Part shown: positions 44,982-53,395 of the stretch, one piece after another
Layout of the letters: every line of letters begins with the position of its first letter
How positions within the stretch are numbered: the first letter of the stretch is position 1
DNA from: Streptomyces colonosanans
GTDB lineage: Bacteria; Actinomycetota; Actinomycetes; Streptomycetales; Streptomycetaceae
Reading direction: 5' to 3'
NCBI RefSeq assembly: GCF_001866645.1
Contig: NZ_MLYP01000059.1
Location: 39,289 to 103,288, forward strand
DNA length: 64,000 nt
The notes under the pieces: generated by a model
Told to the model about the DNA's origin: nothing
The model's database searches: none
What the model saw: only the letters and a program-made list of their open reading frames with translations
Program-made: the position numbers and the translations under genes

Positions 44982-45302
44982 TCAAACGATCGGAGTGCTT
45001 CCTTTACTGTGCCGCCCGCCTCCGTACGCCCTTGTGCCGTTCCCTCCGTGCCGTCCGCGGTGCGGGACGCGCTCCTCGGCCGTCACTTGCGCAGCGCCCC
45101 GCTCGGACTCCCGCAGCAGCGCCCGGCACACCCCGGTGACGGTCGTCAGCCCCAGCATGGTGCTGATCGCCCCGGCGGGTGAAGTGCCGTAGTAGACGAG
45201 GACCACGGGGACCAGGACGCAACTGAAGGCGGCCCAGCGGACCACATCGCTCGCGGTGTCCGGCGCGGGGCGTTTGCGGGGGGCGGTGCGAGGTGCGGGC
45301 AC
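44982..45302 (-). CDS. Small membrane protein upstream of adpA
   Basis: 106-residue protein with two hydrophobic segments (VVRWAAFSCVLVPVVLVYYG and AGAISTMLGLTTVTGVCRAL) and a basic, Gly-rich C-terminus. GTG 45302 is preferred since AGGGAG lies seven bases before it; earlier in-frame GTG codons exist. No known function. It is conserved near adpA in my recollection of other streptomycetes. Confidence 0.7.
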   Translation of the reverse strand: MPAPRTAPRKRPAPDTASDVVRWAAFSCVLVPVVLVYYGTSPAGAISTMLGLTTVTGVCRALLRESERGAAQVTAEERVPHRGRHGGNGTRAYGGGRHSKGSTPIV

Positions 45303-45615
45303 GGCGTGCTCCCTGGGGTGTCGGGTCACCGGATTCAACGCGCGTTCAAGCGGTCGGTCACTGACCGCGACCTCTTCCGCCGGCGGTGCGGGAGCCCTCG
45401 TGCAAACCATCTGTACGAGGCAGCAACCATTGCGTCACGGGCGCCCCCTCGGGCATGCTCCCTGGAACCCCTGTGCGGTGTGCGCGGGATCTGGGCCAAG
45501 GAGGCGTGCCGCCGTACCCTTGGGGGTATGGGGTTGGGAAGATGATTCCCGGACACAGCTCCGCTGCACACTGTCGCCACACCCATGCCACGAGGATCAC
45601 AACGCCGAGACACCC
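45303..45615. other. Divergent region before the universal stress protein gene
   Basis: 313 bp, no gene. Notable only for CCCTTGGGGGTATGGGG near 45518-45534, a G-rich patch. No promoter assigned. Confidence 0.4.
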
Positions 45616-46143
45616 ATGGCCGGACACGAATTCTCCGATCCCGCGGACCGCAAACGCCCCGTCGCCGACCCCACGGCGGCCGAGCCCCTGGCGGCGGAAG
45701 AGTCACGCCCGTCCTGCGACCCCGCCTTCAAACACGGTGTGGTCGTCGGCTTCGACGGCTCCACCTCCAGCGAGCGTGCCCTCGCGTACGCGATCGGCAT
45801 GGCTCACCGCTCCCGCACGGGCCTGATCATCGTCCACGTCGCCAACCGGCTGCCCACCACGGTGTGGGCGGGCTGCGAGCCCCCGGTCTTCGTCGACGTG
45901 CCCGACCACCGCACCGAGGTCCTCGGGCTCGAACTCGCCTGCGCGGACCATCTCGCCGAGGTGCCGTGGATCCTCGTCGAGCGCGGAGGCGACATCTGCC
46001 ACGAACTCGAAGAGGTGGGGCGGGAGTACGAGGCGGACGCCATCGTCGTCGGCTCCACGCACGGCCTCGTGGGCCGTATCTTCGGCTCGGTCGCCGGCCG
46101 TCTCGCCAAGCGCGCCCAGCGCCCGGTCGTCGTCATCCCCTGA
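45616..46143 (+). CDS. Universal stress protein (UspA family)
   Basis: Single-Usp-domain protein of 175 residues with a 40-residue charged extension before the fold. VVVGFDGSTSSERALAYAI opens the domain; the ATP-binding signature G-2x-G-9x-G(S/T) is at GSTHGLVGRIFGSVAGRLA. ATP-binding Usp proteins act in stress survival; specific role unknown. Monocistronic and convergent with glmS across a terminator. Confidence 0.9.
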   Translation: MAGHEFSDPADRKRPVADPTAAEPLAAEESRPSCDPAFKHGVVVGFDGSTSSERALAYAIGMAHRSRTGLIIVHVANRLPTTVWAGCEPPVFVDVPDHRTEVLGLELACADHLAEVPWILVERGGDICHELEEVGREYEADAIVVGSTHGLVGRIFGSVAGRLAKRAQRPVVVIP

Positions 46144-46295
46144 ACTCACCGGCCGGCACGCCCCGAAGCGCGGAGGCGGCGCGACTTTGGGGTCGTCCTT
46201 CCACAACGCAACGCGCCGTTCTTCCGGGCGGCATGAGCTGCGGGTGTCGCCAACTCCCTTGTCGTCGCTGCCGAGTGGCCCCGGCAACGGAAGAG

Positions 46296-46328
46296 CGCCC
46301 CCCTGTGCCGGTGGCGCACAGGGGGGCG
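46296..46328. terminator. Terminator between usp and glmS
   Basis: 13-bp perfect stem CGCCCCCCTGTGC/GCACAGGGGGGCG with a 7-nt loop. On the minus strand it is followed by CTCTTCC, so it mainly serves glmS. Confidence 0.88.
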
Positions 46329-46357
46329 TTCACAACGGGCCCGTGGTGGGGGAGTGG

Positions 46358-48175
46358 CTACTCCACCGTCACCGACTTGGCGAGGTTGCGCGGCTTGTCG
46401 ATGTCCCGGCCCAGCGCCAGCGCCGTGTGGTACGCGAGAAGCTGCAGCGGGATGCCCATCAGGATCGGGTCCAGCTCGTCCTCGTTCTTCGGGACGACGA
46501 TCGTGTGGTCGGCCTTCTCCTGCTCCTGGTGGGCGACCGCGAGGATCTTGCCGCTGCGGGCCTTGATCTCCTCCATGGCCGCCCGGTTCTTCTCCAGCAG
46601 GTCGTCGTCCGGGACGATCGCGACCGTCGGCAGGGCGGGCTCGATCAGCGCCAGCGGGCCGTGCTTGAGCTCGGAGGCCGGGTAGGCCTCGGCGTGGATG
46701 TAGGAGACCTCCTTGAGCTTCAGCGACGCCTCACGCGCCACCGGGTAGCCGCGCACGCGCCCGATGAAGAGCATCGAGCGGGCGTCCGCGAACTGCTCCG
46801 CCAGCTCCTTGATCTCCTCTTCCTGCTTGAGGATCTCGGAGATCTGCTCGGGCAGCTTCCGCAGGCCCTCGATGATCCGCTTGCCGTCGCGCACCGAGAG
46901 GTCGCGGGTGCGGCCCAGGTGCAGGGCCAGCAGCCCGAAGGCGACCGTCGTGTTCGTGAAGCACTTCGTCGAGACCACGCACACCTCGGGGCCCGCGTGG
47001 ACGTACATGCCGCCGTCCGCCTCGCGCGCGATCGCCGAGCCGACGACGTTGACGATGCCCAGCACCCGCGCGCCCTTGCGCTTCAGCTCCTGGACGGCAG
47101 CGAGCACGTCGTAGGTCTCACCGGACTGCGAGACCGCGATGTACAGCGTGTCCGGGTCGACGACCGCGTTGCGGTAGCGGAACTCCGAGGCCGGCTCCGC
47201 ATCGGCGGGGATACGGGCCAGCTCCTCGATCATCTGGGCGCCGATCATGCCCGCGTGGTACGAGGTGCCGCAGCCCAGGATCTTCACCCGGCGCACGGCG
47301 CGGGCGTCGCGGGCGTCGAGGTTCAGGCCGCCGAGGTGCACGGTCGAGAACCGGTCGTCGATGCGGCCGCGCAGCACACGGTCCACGGCGTCGGCCTGCT
47401 CGTGGATCTCCTTGTGCATGTACGTGTCGTGGCCGCCCATGTCGTACGACTCGGCCTCCCACTCCACGGTGGTCGGCTCGGCCGTCGTCCGGGTGCCCTC
47501 GGTGGTGTAGGTACGGAAGTCGTCGGCCTTGAGGGTGGCCATCTCGCCGTCGTCGAGGGTGACTATCTGGCGGGTGTGGGCGACCAGCGCGGCGACGTCG
47601 GAGGCGACGAACATCTCCTTCTCGCCGATGCCGAGGACGACGGGGGAGCCGTTGCGGGCCACCACGATCCGGTCCGTGAAGTCGGCGTGCATCACGGCGA
47701 TGCCGTACGTGCCCTCGACGGCCCGCAGCGCATGGCGGACCTTCTCCTCCAGGGTCTCCGCCTCGGAGCGGGCGATCAGGTGCGTGAGGACCTCGGTGTC
47801 GGTCTCGGAGAGGAACTCGACGCCCTCCGCCTCGAGCCTCTTCCTGAGGTCGGAGGCGTTGTCGATGATGCCGTTGTGCACCAGGGCGACCTTGTGGTCG
47901 GCCGACATGTGCGGGTGGGCGTTGACGTCGGACGGGGCGCCGTGGGTGGCCCAACGGGTGTGCGCGATGCCGGTGGTGCCCTTGAAGCGCGCGGGGACCT
48001 TGGCCTCCAGGTCGCGGACCCGGCCCTTGGCCTTGACCATCTTCAGGCCGGCCGTCTTCGGGGAGGTCACGACGATGCCCGCCGAGTCGTAGCCGCGGTA
48101 CTCCAGCCGCTGCAGGCCCTCCAGCAGCAGCGGCGCCACATCACGCTTACCGATGTATCCGACGATTCCGCACAT
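46358..48175 (-). CDS. glmS: Glutamine--fructose-6-phosphate aminotransferase
   Basis: 605-residue enzyme making glucosamine-6-phosphate for peptidoglycan. The N-terminal class II glutaminase begins MCGIVGYIG (Cys2 nucleophile after Met removal) with THGAPSDVNAHPH; two SIS isomerase domains follow (GCGTSYHAGMIGAQMIEEL and the second near FIGRVRGYPVAREASLKLKE); the C-terminus is KSVTVE. Streptomyces usually has two glmS genes; the one beside a hexosaminidase fits GlmS2, tied to GlcNAc use and DasR control. No glmS ribozyme is possible in the 54-bp leader. Confidence 0.96.
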   Translation of the reverse strand: MCGIVGYIGKRDVAPLLLEGLQRLEYRGYDSAGIVVTSPKTAGLKMVKAKGRVRDLEAKVPARFKGTTGIAHTRWATHGAPSDVNAHPHMSADHKVALVHNGIIDNASDLRKRLEAEGVEFLSETDTEVLTHLIARSEAETLEEKVRHALRAVEGTYGIAVMHADFTDRIVVARNGSPVVLGIGEKEMFVASDVAALVAHTRQIVTLDDGEMATLKADDFRTYTTEGTRTTAEPTTVEWEAESYDMGGHDTYMHKEIHEQADAVDRVLRGRIDDRFSTVHLGGLNLDARDARAVRRVKILGCGTSYHAGMIGAQMIEELARIPADAEPASEFRYRNAVVDPDTLYIAVSQSGETYDVLAAVQELKRKGARVLGIVNVVGSAIAREADGGMYVHAGPEVCVVSTKCFTNTTVAFGLLALHLGRTRDLSVRDGKRIIEGLRKLPEQISEILKQEEEIKELAEQFADARSMLFIGRVRGYPVAREASLKLKEVSYIHAEAYPASELKHGPLALIEPALPTVAIVPDDDLLEKNRAAMEEIKARSGKILAVAHQEQEKADHTIVVPKNEDELDPILMGIPLQLLAYHTALALGRDIDKPRNLAKSVTVE

Positions 48176-48229
48176 ATGTTTCCTTAAGTCCCTTTTGCGA
48201 CCGTGGTGATGGAGTATCCGCCCGGCGTC

Positions 48230-48523
48230 TCAGCCGTAGACGATGCGGCGCAGCTGCCGGAGCGTGAGCTCGGGCGGTGCGACCGCGCGATACTTCAGGT
48301 CCGCCTCGATCCGCTCGAAGATCGCCGCGTTCACCAGACCCTGGGCCTGCAGCTCGCGGTGGCGGCGGCGGACGAACTCCTCGGTCGTCTCGTCGAAGTA
48401 GGCGAGCACGTCCTGGATCACGCGCAGCGCCTCGCCCCGGGTGAGGGTCGTGGATCGCGTCAGGTGATCAACAAGTTCGTCGTGCACCCGGTAGATCTTG
48501 GGGTACGGACGCCGGAATCGCAA
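48230..48523 (-). CDS. Small conserved protein upstream of glmS
   Basis: 97-residue helical protein (PKIYRVHDELVDHLTRST, then RGEALRVIQDVLAYFDETTE and TLRQLRRIVYG). TTG 48523 is accepted as start because CAGGA precedes it at five bases; GTG 48487 is an alternative. It ends 54 bp before glmS on the same strand and is probably co-transcribed. Function unknown. Confidence 0.75.
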   Translation of the reverse strand: MRFRRPYPKIYRVHDELVDHLTRSTTLTRGEALRVIQDVLAYFDETTEEFVRRRHRELQAQGLVNAAIFERIEADLKYRAVAPPELTLRQLRRIVYG

Positions 48524-48624
48524 GAATCCTGCCCGATTTCGGGCAGCTCGCCGTTCAGGTTCTTATGAGCCTCTGTTTGACGGCCGTCCACCCTGTGCCT
48601 TGCGTCACGTTTTGTGCAGGAGTG

Positions 48625-48660
48625 GCGGGCGGTCCTCACATCCGCTTGAGGACCGCCCGC
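48625..48660 (-). terminator. Terminator overlapping the end of the DUF4429 gene
   Basis: 14-bp stem GCGGGCGGTCCTCA/TGAGGACCGCCCGC with an 8-nt loop. The upstream arm covers the last codons and stop of the gene. Confidence 0.75.
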
Positions 48661-49520
48661 TTGGCCAGCGTGAACTCCTCGTCCGTCAGCACGCCCGCCC
48701 GGTGCAGCTCGCCCAGTTCGCCCAGCCGGCGCAACAGGGTGTCGTGGTCGTCCTCCACGCCCGAGCGCTTCGGTGCGGGCGCGGTCGATTCCTTCGCCGG
48801 CGGCGTGACGGCCGCGGGCGCCGCCGGGTGCGGCAGCCGGGCCTGCACGGCCGCCGCTACGAGCGCCATCAGCGGGTCCTTCTTGAATCCCCAGAGCACC
48901 ACGGCGTTGGGGTCGTACTTCGGCGGCGCCTTGGTCTCCGCGCCGCGCACGGTGAAGCGGAGGTAGCCGTTCTCCAGGCCGGCCGACGGCTGCCACTCCA
49001 CGGCGGTGATGTCGGCCACGGCCAGCGAACGGATACCGGCGGCCGCCTTCGACTCCTCCGTCTTCCAGTTCCACTCCAGGCGTACGTTCTCGCCGTCGAA
49101 GCTCGCCGCGCCGTCCCCGGCGGACGCGGACAGCGGAACCGAGGGTCCGGGCAGGAGATAGGCGTCGACCGGCTCGGACGGCACCTGGTCGAGCAGGAGC
49201 GCGTTGCGGACCTCGTCCGCCAGGTACTCGGCGACGCCGTAGCTGCTGGACTCGACGGTCAGCTGGTACGGGTCGTTGGGCTCGGTGAGCCTGCCGCCGG
49301 TCGCCTGGAGCAGGGGGTCGGCGCCGTGACGCAGCCGCAGTCTGAGCCGCCCGGTCTTCCTGCCCTGTTCGATGGAGATTCCCGCCAACGCGTCCAGCGG
49401 GATCGTGAGTTCACCCAGCGTTCTGCGGACCAGCCCAACGCCCTTGTCATGTCCGGGAGTCAACCGGAGTATCTCGCCGTCGAAGGTCCATGAGCCGTCC
49501 TTCTGGATGATTTCCGCCAT
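48636..49520 (-). CDS. DUF4429 and SHOCT domain protein
   Basis: 294-residue protein with two DUF4429 beta domains (start AEIIQKDGSWTFDGEILRL and again GDGAASFDGENVRLEWNWK), then a Pro/Ala linker and a C-terminal SHOCT helix pair (LGELHRAGVLTDEEFTLAKR). SHOCT modules are short oligomerisation motifs. Role unknown; no export signal. Divergent from the hexosaminidase gene with a 95-bp shared region. Confidence 0.88.
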   Translation of the reverse strand: MAEIIQKDGSWTFDGEILRLTPGHDKGVGLVRRTLGELTIPLDALAGISIEQGRKTGRLRLRLRHGADPLLQATGGRLTEPNDPYQLTVESSSYGVAEYLADEVRNALLLDQVPSEPVDAYLLPGPSVPLSASAGDGAASFDGENVRLEWNWKTEESKAAAGIRSLAVADITAVEWQPSAGLENGYLRFTVRGAETKAPPKYDPNAVVLWGFKKDPLMALVAAAVQARLPHPAAPAAVTPPAKESTAPAPKRSGVEDDHDTLLRRLGELGELHRAGVLTDEEFTLAKRAVLKRM

Positions 49521-49551
49521 GGAGGTGATTGTTCCACCCGCTGTGCGAGAG

Positions 49552-49568
49552 AGTGGTCTATACCCATT
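49552..49568. promoter_or_regulatory. Candidate DasR operator (dre) before the hexosaminidase gene
   Basis: AGTGGTCTATACCCATT keeps the AGTGGTCTA half of the DasR consensus AGTGGTCTAGACCACT and parts of the second half. It lies 48-64 bp before the GTG. A perfect TACCCA-T-TGGGTA inverted repeat (49561-49573) overlaps it. Hexosaminidases that release GlcNAc are typical DasR targets. Confidence 0.6.
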
Positions 49569-49615
49569 GGGTATGCACCAGAGAAGCAAGTGGAACCTTG
49601 TGGAAGGGAGCGCAT

Positions 49616-51202
49616 GTGAGATCGCACCACAGAACGCCCCGCCTTCTCGGCACGCTGCTGCTCGTGGCGGCTGCCGGTCTCTCCGTCGTCGGCGCGGCAC
49701 CCGCGGCCGGCCGCGGCGCCACACCGCTCGGCCGGGTGGTCCCGGCGCCCGCCTCGGTCGACGCGGGCGGATCCCCCTACGAGATCACCCGGGGCACGCA
49801 CATCCGGGTGGACGACTCGCGTGAGGCCCGCCGGGTCGGCGAGTACCTCGCGGACATCCTGCGGCCCTCGACCGGCTATCGCCTACCGGTCACCACGCGC
49901 GGCAGCGGCGGTATCCAACTTCGCCTGGAGAGCGGTCCGTTCGGCGCCGAGGGCTACCGTTTTGACAGCGGCGCCAAGGGCGTCACCATCACCGCACGCG
50001 GGCCGTCGGGCCTCTTCCACGGTGTGCAGACGCTGCGTCAGCTCCTGCCCGCCGCCGTCGAGAAGAAGACCGCGCAGACCGGCCCCTGGCTGGTCGCGGG
50101 CGGCACCATCGAGGACTCCCCGCGCTATGCCTACCGCGGCGCGATGCTCGATGTCTCCCGCCACTTCTTCAGCGTCGCGCAGGTCAAGCGCTACATCGAC
50201 GCGTTGGCGCTGTACAAGGTCAACACCCTGCATCTGCATCTGAGCGACGACCAGGGCTGGCGCATCGCCATCGACTCCTGGCCCCGTCTTGCCACGTACG
50301 GCGGTTCGACCCAGGTCGGCGGCGGCAAGGGCGGCTACTACACGAAGACCGACTACAAGGAGATCGTCCGCTACGCGGCTTCCCGCTACCTGGAGGTGGT
50401 CCCGGAGATCGACATGCCGGGCCACACCAACGCCGCCCTCGCCTCGTACGCCGACCTGAACTGCGACGGTGTCGCGCCCCCGCTCTACACCGGCACCAAG
50501 GTCGGTTTCAGCTCGCTGTGCGTGCCCAAGCAGGTGACGTACGACTTCGTGGACGACGTCATCCGCGAGCTGGCCGCGATCACACCGGGCCGCTACCTCC
50601 ACATCGGCGGCGACGAGGCCCACTCCACGACCCACGACGACTACGTGGCCTTCATGGACCGGGTGCAGCCCGTTGTCGCCAAGTACGGCAAGACGGTGAT
50701 CGGCTGGCATCAGCTGACCGGGGCGCATCCGGTCGAGGGCGCGCTGGCCCAGTACTGGGGTCTGGACAACACCGGCGCCGCGGAGAAGGAGCAGGTCGCG
50801 AACGCCGCGCAGAACGGCACCGGGCTGATCCTGTCCCCGGCCGACCGGGTCTACCTCGACATGAAGTACACCAAGGACACCCCGCTCGGGCTGGCCTGGG
50901 CGGGCCTGGTGGAGGTGAAGCGGGCGTACGACTGGGACCCGGCCACCTACCTTCCCGGGGCGCCGGCCTCGGCGATCCGCGGGGTCGAGGCGCCGCTGTG
51001 GTCGGAGACGCTCGTGACGGACGCCGATATCGACTACATGGCCTTCCCCAGGCTGCCGGGCGCGGCCGAGCTGGGCTGGTCGCCGGCCGCCACGCACGAC
51101 TGGGATGCGTACAAGGTGCGGCTCGCGGCGCAGGGGCCGCGATGGGAGGCCCTGGGGATCGGGTACTACCGGTCGCCGCAGGTTCCCTGGCCGACACAGT
51201 AA
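49616..51202 (+). CDS. Secreted GH20 beta-N-acetylhexosaminidase
   Basis: 528-residue exported enzyme that removes terminal GlcNAc from chitobiose and related glycans. Signal peptide RLLGTLLLVAAAGLSVVGAAPA; GH20b domain (about 35-165); (beta/alpha)8 domain with catalytic pair Asp333-Glu334 in YLHIGGDEAHST, plus HLHLSDDQGWRIAIDSWPRL and aromatic Trp lining. Close in style to S. plicatus Hex. GTG 49616 follows AAGGAG. Together with glmS it points to GlcNAc recycling under DasR. Confidence 0.94.
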   Translation: MRSHHRTPRLLGTLLLVAAAGLSVVGAAPAAGRGATPLGRVVPAPASVDAGGSPYEITRGTHIRVDDSREARRVGEYLADILRPSTGYRLPVTTRGSGGIQLRLESGPFGAEGYRFDSGAKGVTITARGPSGLFHGVQTLRQLLPAAVEKKTAQTGPWLVAGGTIEDSPRYAYRGAMLDVSRHFFSVAQVKRYIDALALYKVNTLHLHLSDDQGWRIAIDSWPRLATYGGSTQVGGGKGGYYTKTDYKEIVRYAASRYLEVVPEIDMPGHTNAALASYADLNCDGVAPPLYTGTKVGFSSLCVPKQVTYDFVDDVIRELAAITPGRYLHIGGDEAHSTTHDDYVAFMDRVQPVVAKYGKTVIGWHQLTGAHPVEGALAQYWGLDNTGAAEKEQVANAAQNGTGLILSPADRVYLDMKYTKDTPLGLAWAGLVEVKRAYDWDPATYLPGAPASAIRGVEAPLWSETLVTDADIDYMAFPRLPGAAELGWSPAATHDWDAYKVRLAAQGPRWEALGIGYYRSPQVPWPTQ

Positions 51203-51217
51203 AACAGGCCGTGTGAC

Positions 51218-51272
51218 GGGCGCCCCGGTGGACCGTACACCGGGGCGCCCGCCCGTCCGGGCCCGGACGGGC
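51218..51272. terminator. Double hairpin between convergent genes
   Basis: Two stems in tandem: 13-bp GGGCGCCCCGGTG/CACCGGGGCGCCC (51218-51250) and a GCCCGTCC/GGACGGGC stem (51251-51272). Ends the hexosaminidase and acdH transcripts. Confidence 0.85.
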
Positions 51273-51290
51273 GCGGACCGGTTGCCGAGG

Positions 51291-52451
51291 TCAGCCCGTC
51301 AGCCCCAGTTCCCGTGCGATCAGCATCCGCTGCACCTCGCTGGTGCCCTCACCGATCTCCAGGATCTTGGAGTCGCGCCACATGCGGGCCACCGGGTACT
51401 CGTTCATGAAGCCGTAGCCGCCGTGGATCTGGGTGGCGTCGCGGGCGTTGTCGACCGCGATCGTGGACGAGTAGAGCTTGGCCAGGGCCGCCTCCTTCTT
51501 GAAGGATTCGCCGGAGACCAGACGGGACGCAGCGTCACGCCAGGCCAGGCGGGCCGTGTACGCCTTCATCTCCATGTCCGCGATCTTGAACTGGATGGCC
51601 TGGTACGCGCCGATGCTCCGGCCGAAGGCGTGACGTTCCTTCGCGTACTTCACCGACTCGTCCACGCAGCCCTGCGCCAGACCCGTCGCCAGCGCCGAGA
51701 TGGCGATGCGGCCCTCGTCCAGGATGCGGAGGAACTGGGCGTAGCCGCGGCCCTCCTCGCCCAGCAGGTTCGCGGCGGGGACACGGACGTCCACGAAGGA
51801 CAGTTCACGGGTGTCCGAGGCGTTCCATCCGACCTTCGAGTACGGCGCCGCCACCGTGAAGCCGGGCGTGCCGGACGGGACGATGATCGAGGAGATCCGC
51901 GGGCGGCCGTCCTCCTTGTGGCCCGTGACCGCCGTGACCGTCACCAGGCCGGTGATGTCCGTGCCCGAGTTGGTGATGAAGCACTTGGTGCCGTTGATCA
52001 CCCATTCGTTGGTCTCCGGGTCCAGGCGGGCCGTCGTACGGGTTCCGCCCGCATCCGAGCCGGCCTCTGGTTCCGTCAGGCCGAAGGCGCCCAGGATCTC
52101 GCCGGAGCACAGGCGCGGAAGCCACTGACGCTTCTGCTCCTCCGTGCCGAACAGATGTATGGGCATCGCGCCCAGCGAGACACCGGCTTCGAGGGTGATG
52201 GCGACGGACGAGTCGACGCGGGCCAGCTCCTCCAGCGCGATGCCCAGCGCGAGGTAGTCGCCGCCCATGCCGCCGTACTCCTCCGGGAACGGCAGCCCGA
52301 ACAGGCCCATGCGGCCCATCTCACGGACGATCTCGTACGGGAACTCATGGCGCTCGTAGAAGTCGCCGATCTTGGGAGCCACGACGTCATGCGCGAAATC
52401 CTCGACCGTGCGCCGGAGTTCCTCCAGCTCGGGGGAGAGGTGATGGTCCAT
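51291..52451 (-). CDS. acdH: Acyl-CoA dehydrogenase of the leucine pathway (AcdH-type)
   Basis: 386-residue FAD enzyme, last gene of the operon; oxidises branched short acyl-CoAs such as isovaleryl-CoA. Signatures: FGLTEPEAGSDAGGTRTTA, CFITNSG, RHAFGRSIGAYQAIQFKIAD and QIHGGYGFMNEYPVARMWRD, ending with GEGTSEVQR, where the Glu is at the usual catalytic-base position. ATG 52451 lies 5 bases from the hmgL stop. Assignment to AcdH (branched-chain catabolism in S. coelicolor) follows from the neighbours. Confidence 0.9.
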   Translation of the reverse strand: MDHHLSPELEELRRTVEDFAHDVVAPKIGDFYERHEFPYEIVREMGRMGLFGLPFPEEYGGMGGDYLALGIALEELARVDSSVAITLEAGVSLGAMPIHLFGTEEQKRQWLPRLCSGEILGAFGLTEPEAGSDAGGTRTTARLDPETNEWVINGTKCFITNSGTDITGLVTVTAVTGHKEDGRPRISSIIVPSGTPGFTVAAPYSKVGWNASDTRELSFVDVRVPAANLLGEEGRGYAQFLRILDEGRIAISALATGLAQGCVDESVKYAKERHAFGRSIGAYQAIQFKIADMEMKAYTARLAWRDAASRLVSGESFKKEAALAKLYSSTIAVDNARDATQIHGGYGFMNEYPVARMWRDSKILEIGEGTSEVQRMLIARELGLTG

Positions 52452-52456
52452 GGGGG

Positions 52457-53395
52457 TCACTCCTTGTGGGAGAGGGCTCGGACGGTACGGGAGGGGCTGG
52501 GGCGGTCCAGGTGCGCGGCCATCCACACGCTCGTCGCGGTGAGCCGGTCGAGGTCGACCCCGGTGTCGATGCCGAGGCCGTGGAGCATCCACACCAGGTC
52601 CTCGGTGGCGAGATTGCCGGTGGCGGACTTGGCGTACGGGCAGCCGCCGAGGCCGCCCGCGGAGGCGTCGACGGTCGTCACGCCGTGCTGTAGTGCGGCC
52701 AGGGTGTTGGCGAGGGCCTGGCCGTAGGTGTCGTGGAAGTGCACGCCGAGCGCGCTGGTCGGCACGCCCTCCTCGTTCAGCTCGGAGAGCAGGTCCAGGA
52801 CATGGCCCGGAGTCGCCACGCCGATCGTGTCGCCCAGGCTCAGCTCGTCGCAGCCCATGTCCATGAGCGCCTTGCAGACGCGGACGACCTGGTGGATCGG
52901 GACGGCGCCCTCCCAGGGGTCGCCGAAGCACATGGAGACATAGCCGCGGACGTGCACCTTCCGGTCCTTCGCACGCGCGACCACCGGGTCGAACATGCCC
53001 AGGGCCTCGTCCACCGTGCGGTTGAGGTTGGCCTTGGCGAAGGACTCGGTGGCGCTGGCGAAGACGGCGATCCGGCGGGCGCCCAGCGCGAGGGCACGCT
53101 CCAGGCCGCGTTCGTTCGGCACGAGGACCGGAAGCTCCACCGGCAGGTCGGCGACGAGCGGGAACAGCTTCTCCGCGTCGGCGAGCTGGGGGACCCACTT
53201 GGGGTGGACGAAGCTGGTGGCCTCGATGGTGGTCAGGCCCGCGTCGGCGAGCCGGCGGATGAAGTCCGCCTTCACCTCCGTCGGTACCGCGCGCTTCTCG
53301 TTCTGCAGGCCGTCGCGGGGGCCGACCTCATGGATCCTGACCCGTGCGGGCAGGTCCTGGGCCGGTACGACCATGGGCAGTCCCTGAGCGGTCAT
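52457..53395 (-). CDS. hmgL: Hydroxymethylglutaryl-CoA lyase
   Basis: 312-residue TIM-barrel lyase cleaving HMG-CoA to acetoacetate and acetyl-CoA, the last step of leucine degradation. RIHEVGPRDGLQNEKR carries the metal Asp; VHFHDTYGQALANTLAALQ the two metal His; GLGGCPYAKSATGN the catalytic Cys loop. ATG 53395 overlaps the accA1 stop (ATGA). Confidence 0.95.
   Translation of the reverse strand: MTAQGLPMVVPAQDLPARVRIHEVGPRDGLQNEKRAVPTEVKADFIRRLADAGLTTIEATSFVHPKWVPQLADAEKLFPLVADLPVELPVLVPNERGLERALALGARRIAVFASATESFAKANLNRTVDEALGMFDPVVARAKDRKVHVRGYVSMCFGDPWEGAVPIHQVVRVCKALMDMGCDELSLGDTIGVATPGHVLDLLSELNEEGVPTSALGVHFHDTYGQALANTLAALQHGVTTVDASAGGLGGCPYAKSATGNLATEDLVWMLHGLGIDTGVDLDRLTATSVWMAAHLDRPSPSRTVRALSHKE

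Noticed and set aside
46187..48187. 666-codon plus-strand open frame
   Set aside because: Shadow of glmS on the opposite strand.
48176..48229. glmS ribozyme or riboswitch
   Set aside because: The leader before glmS is only 54 bp to the preceding gene and shows no such fold; the ribozyme is not known in this group.
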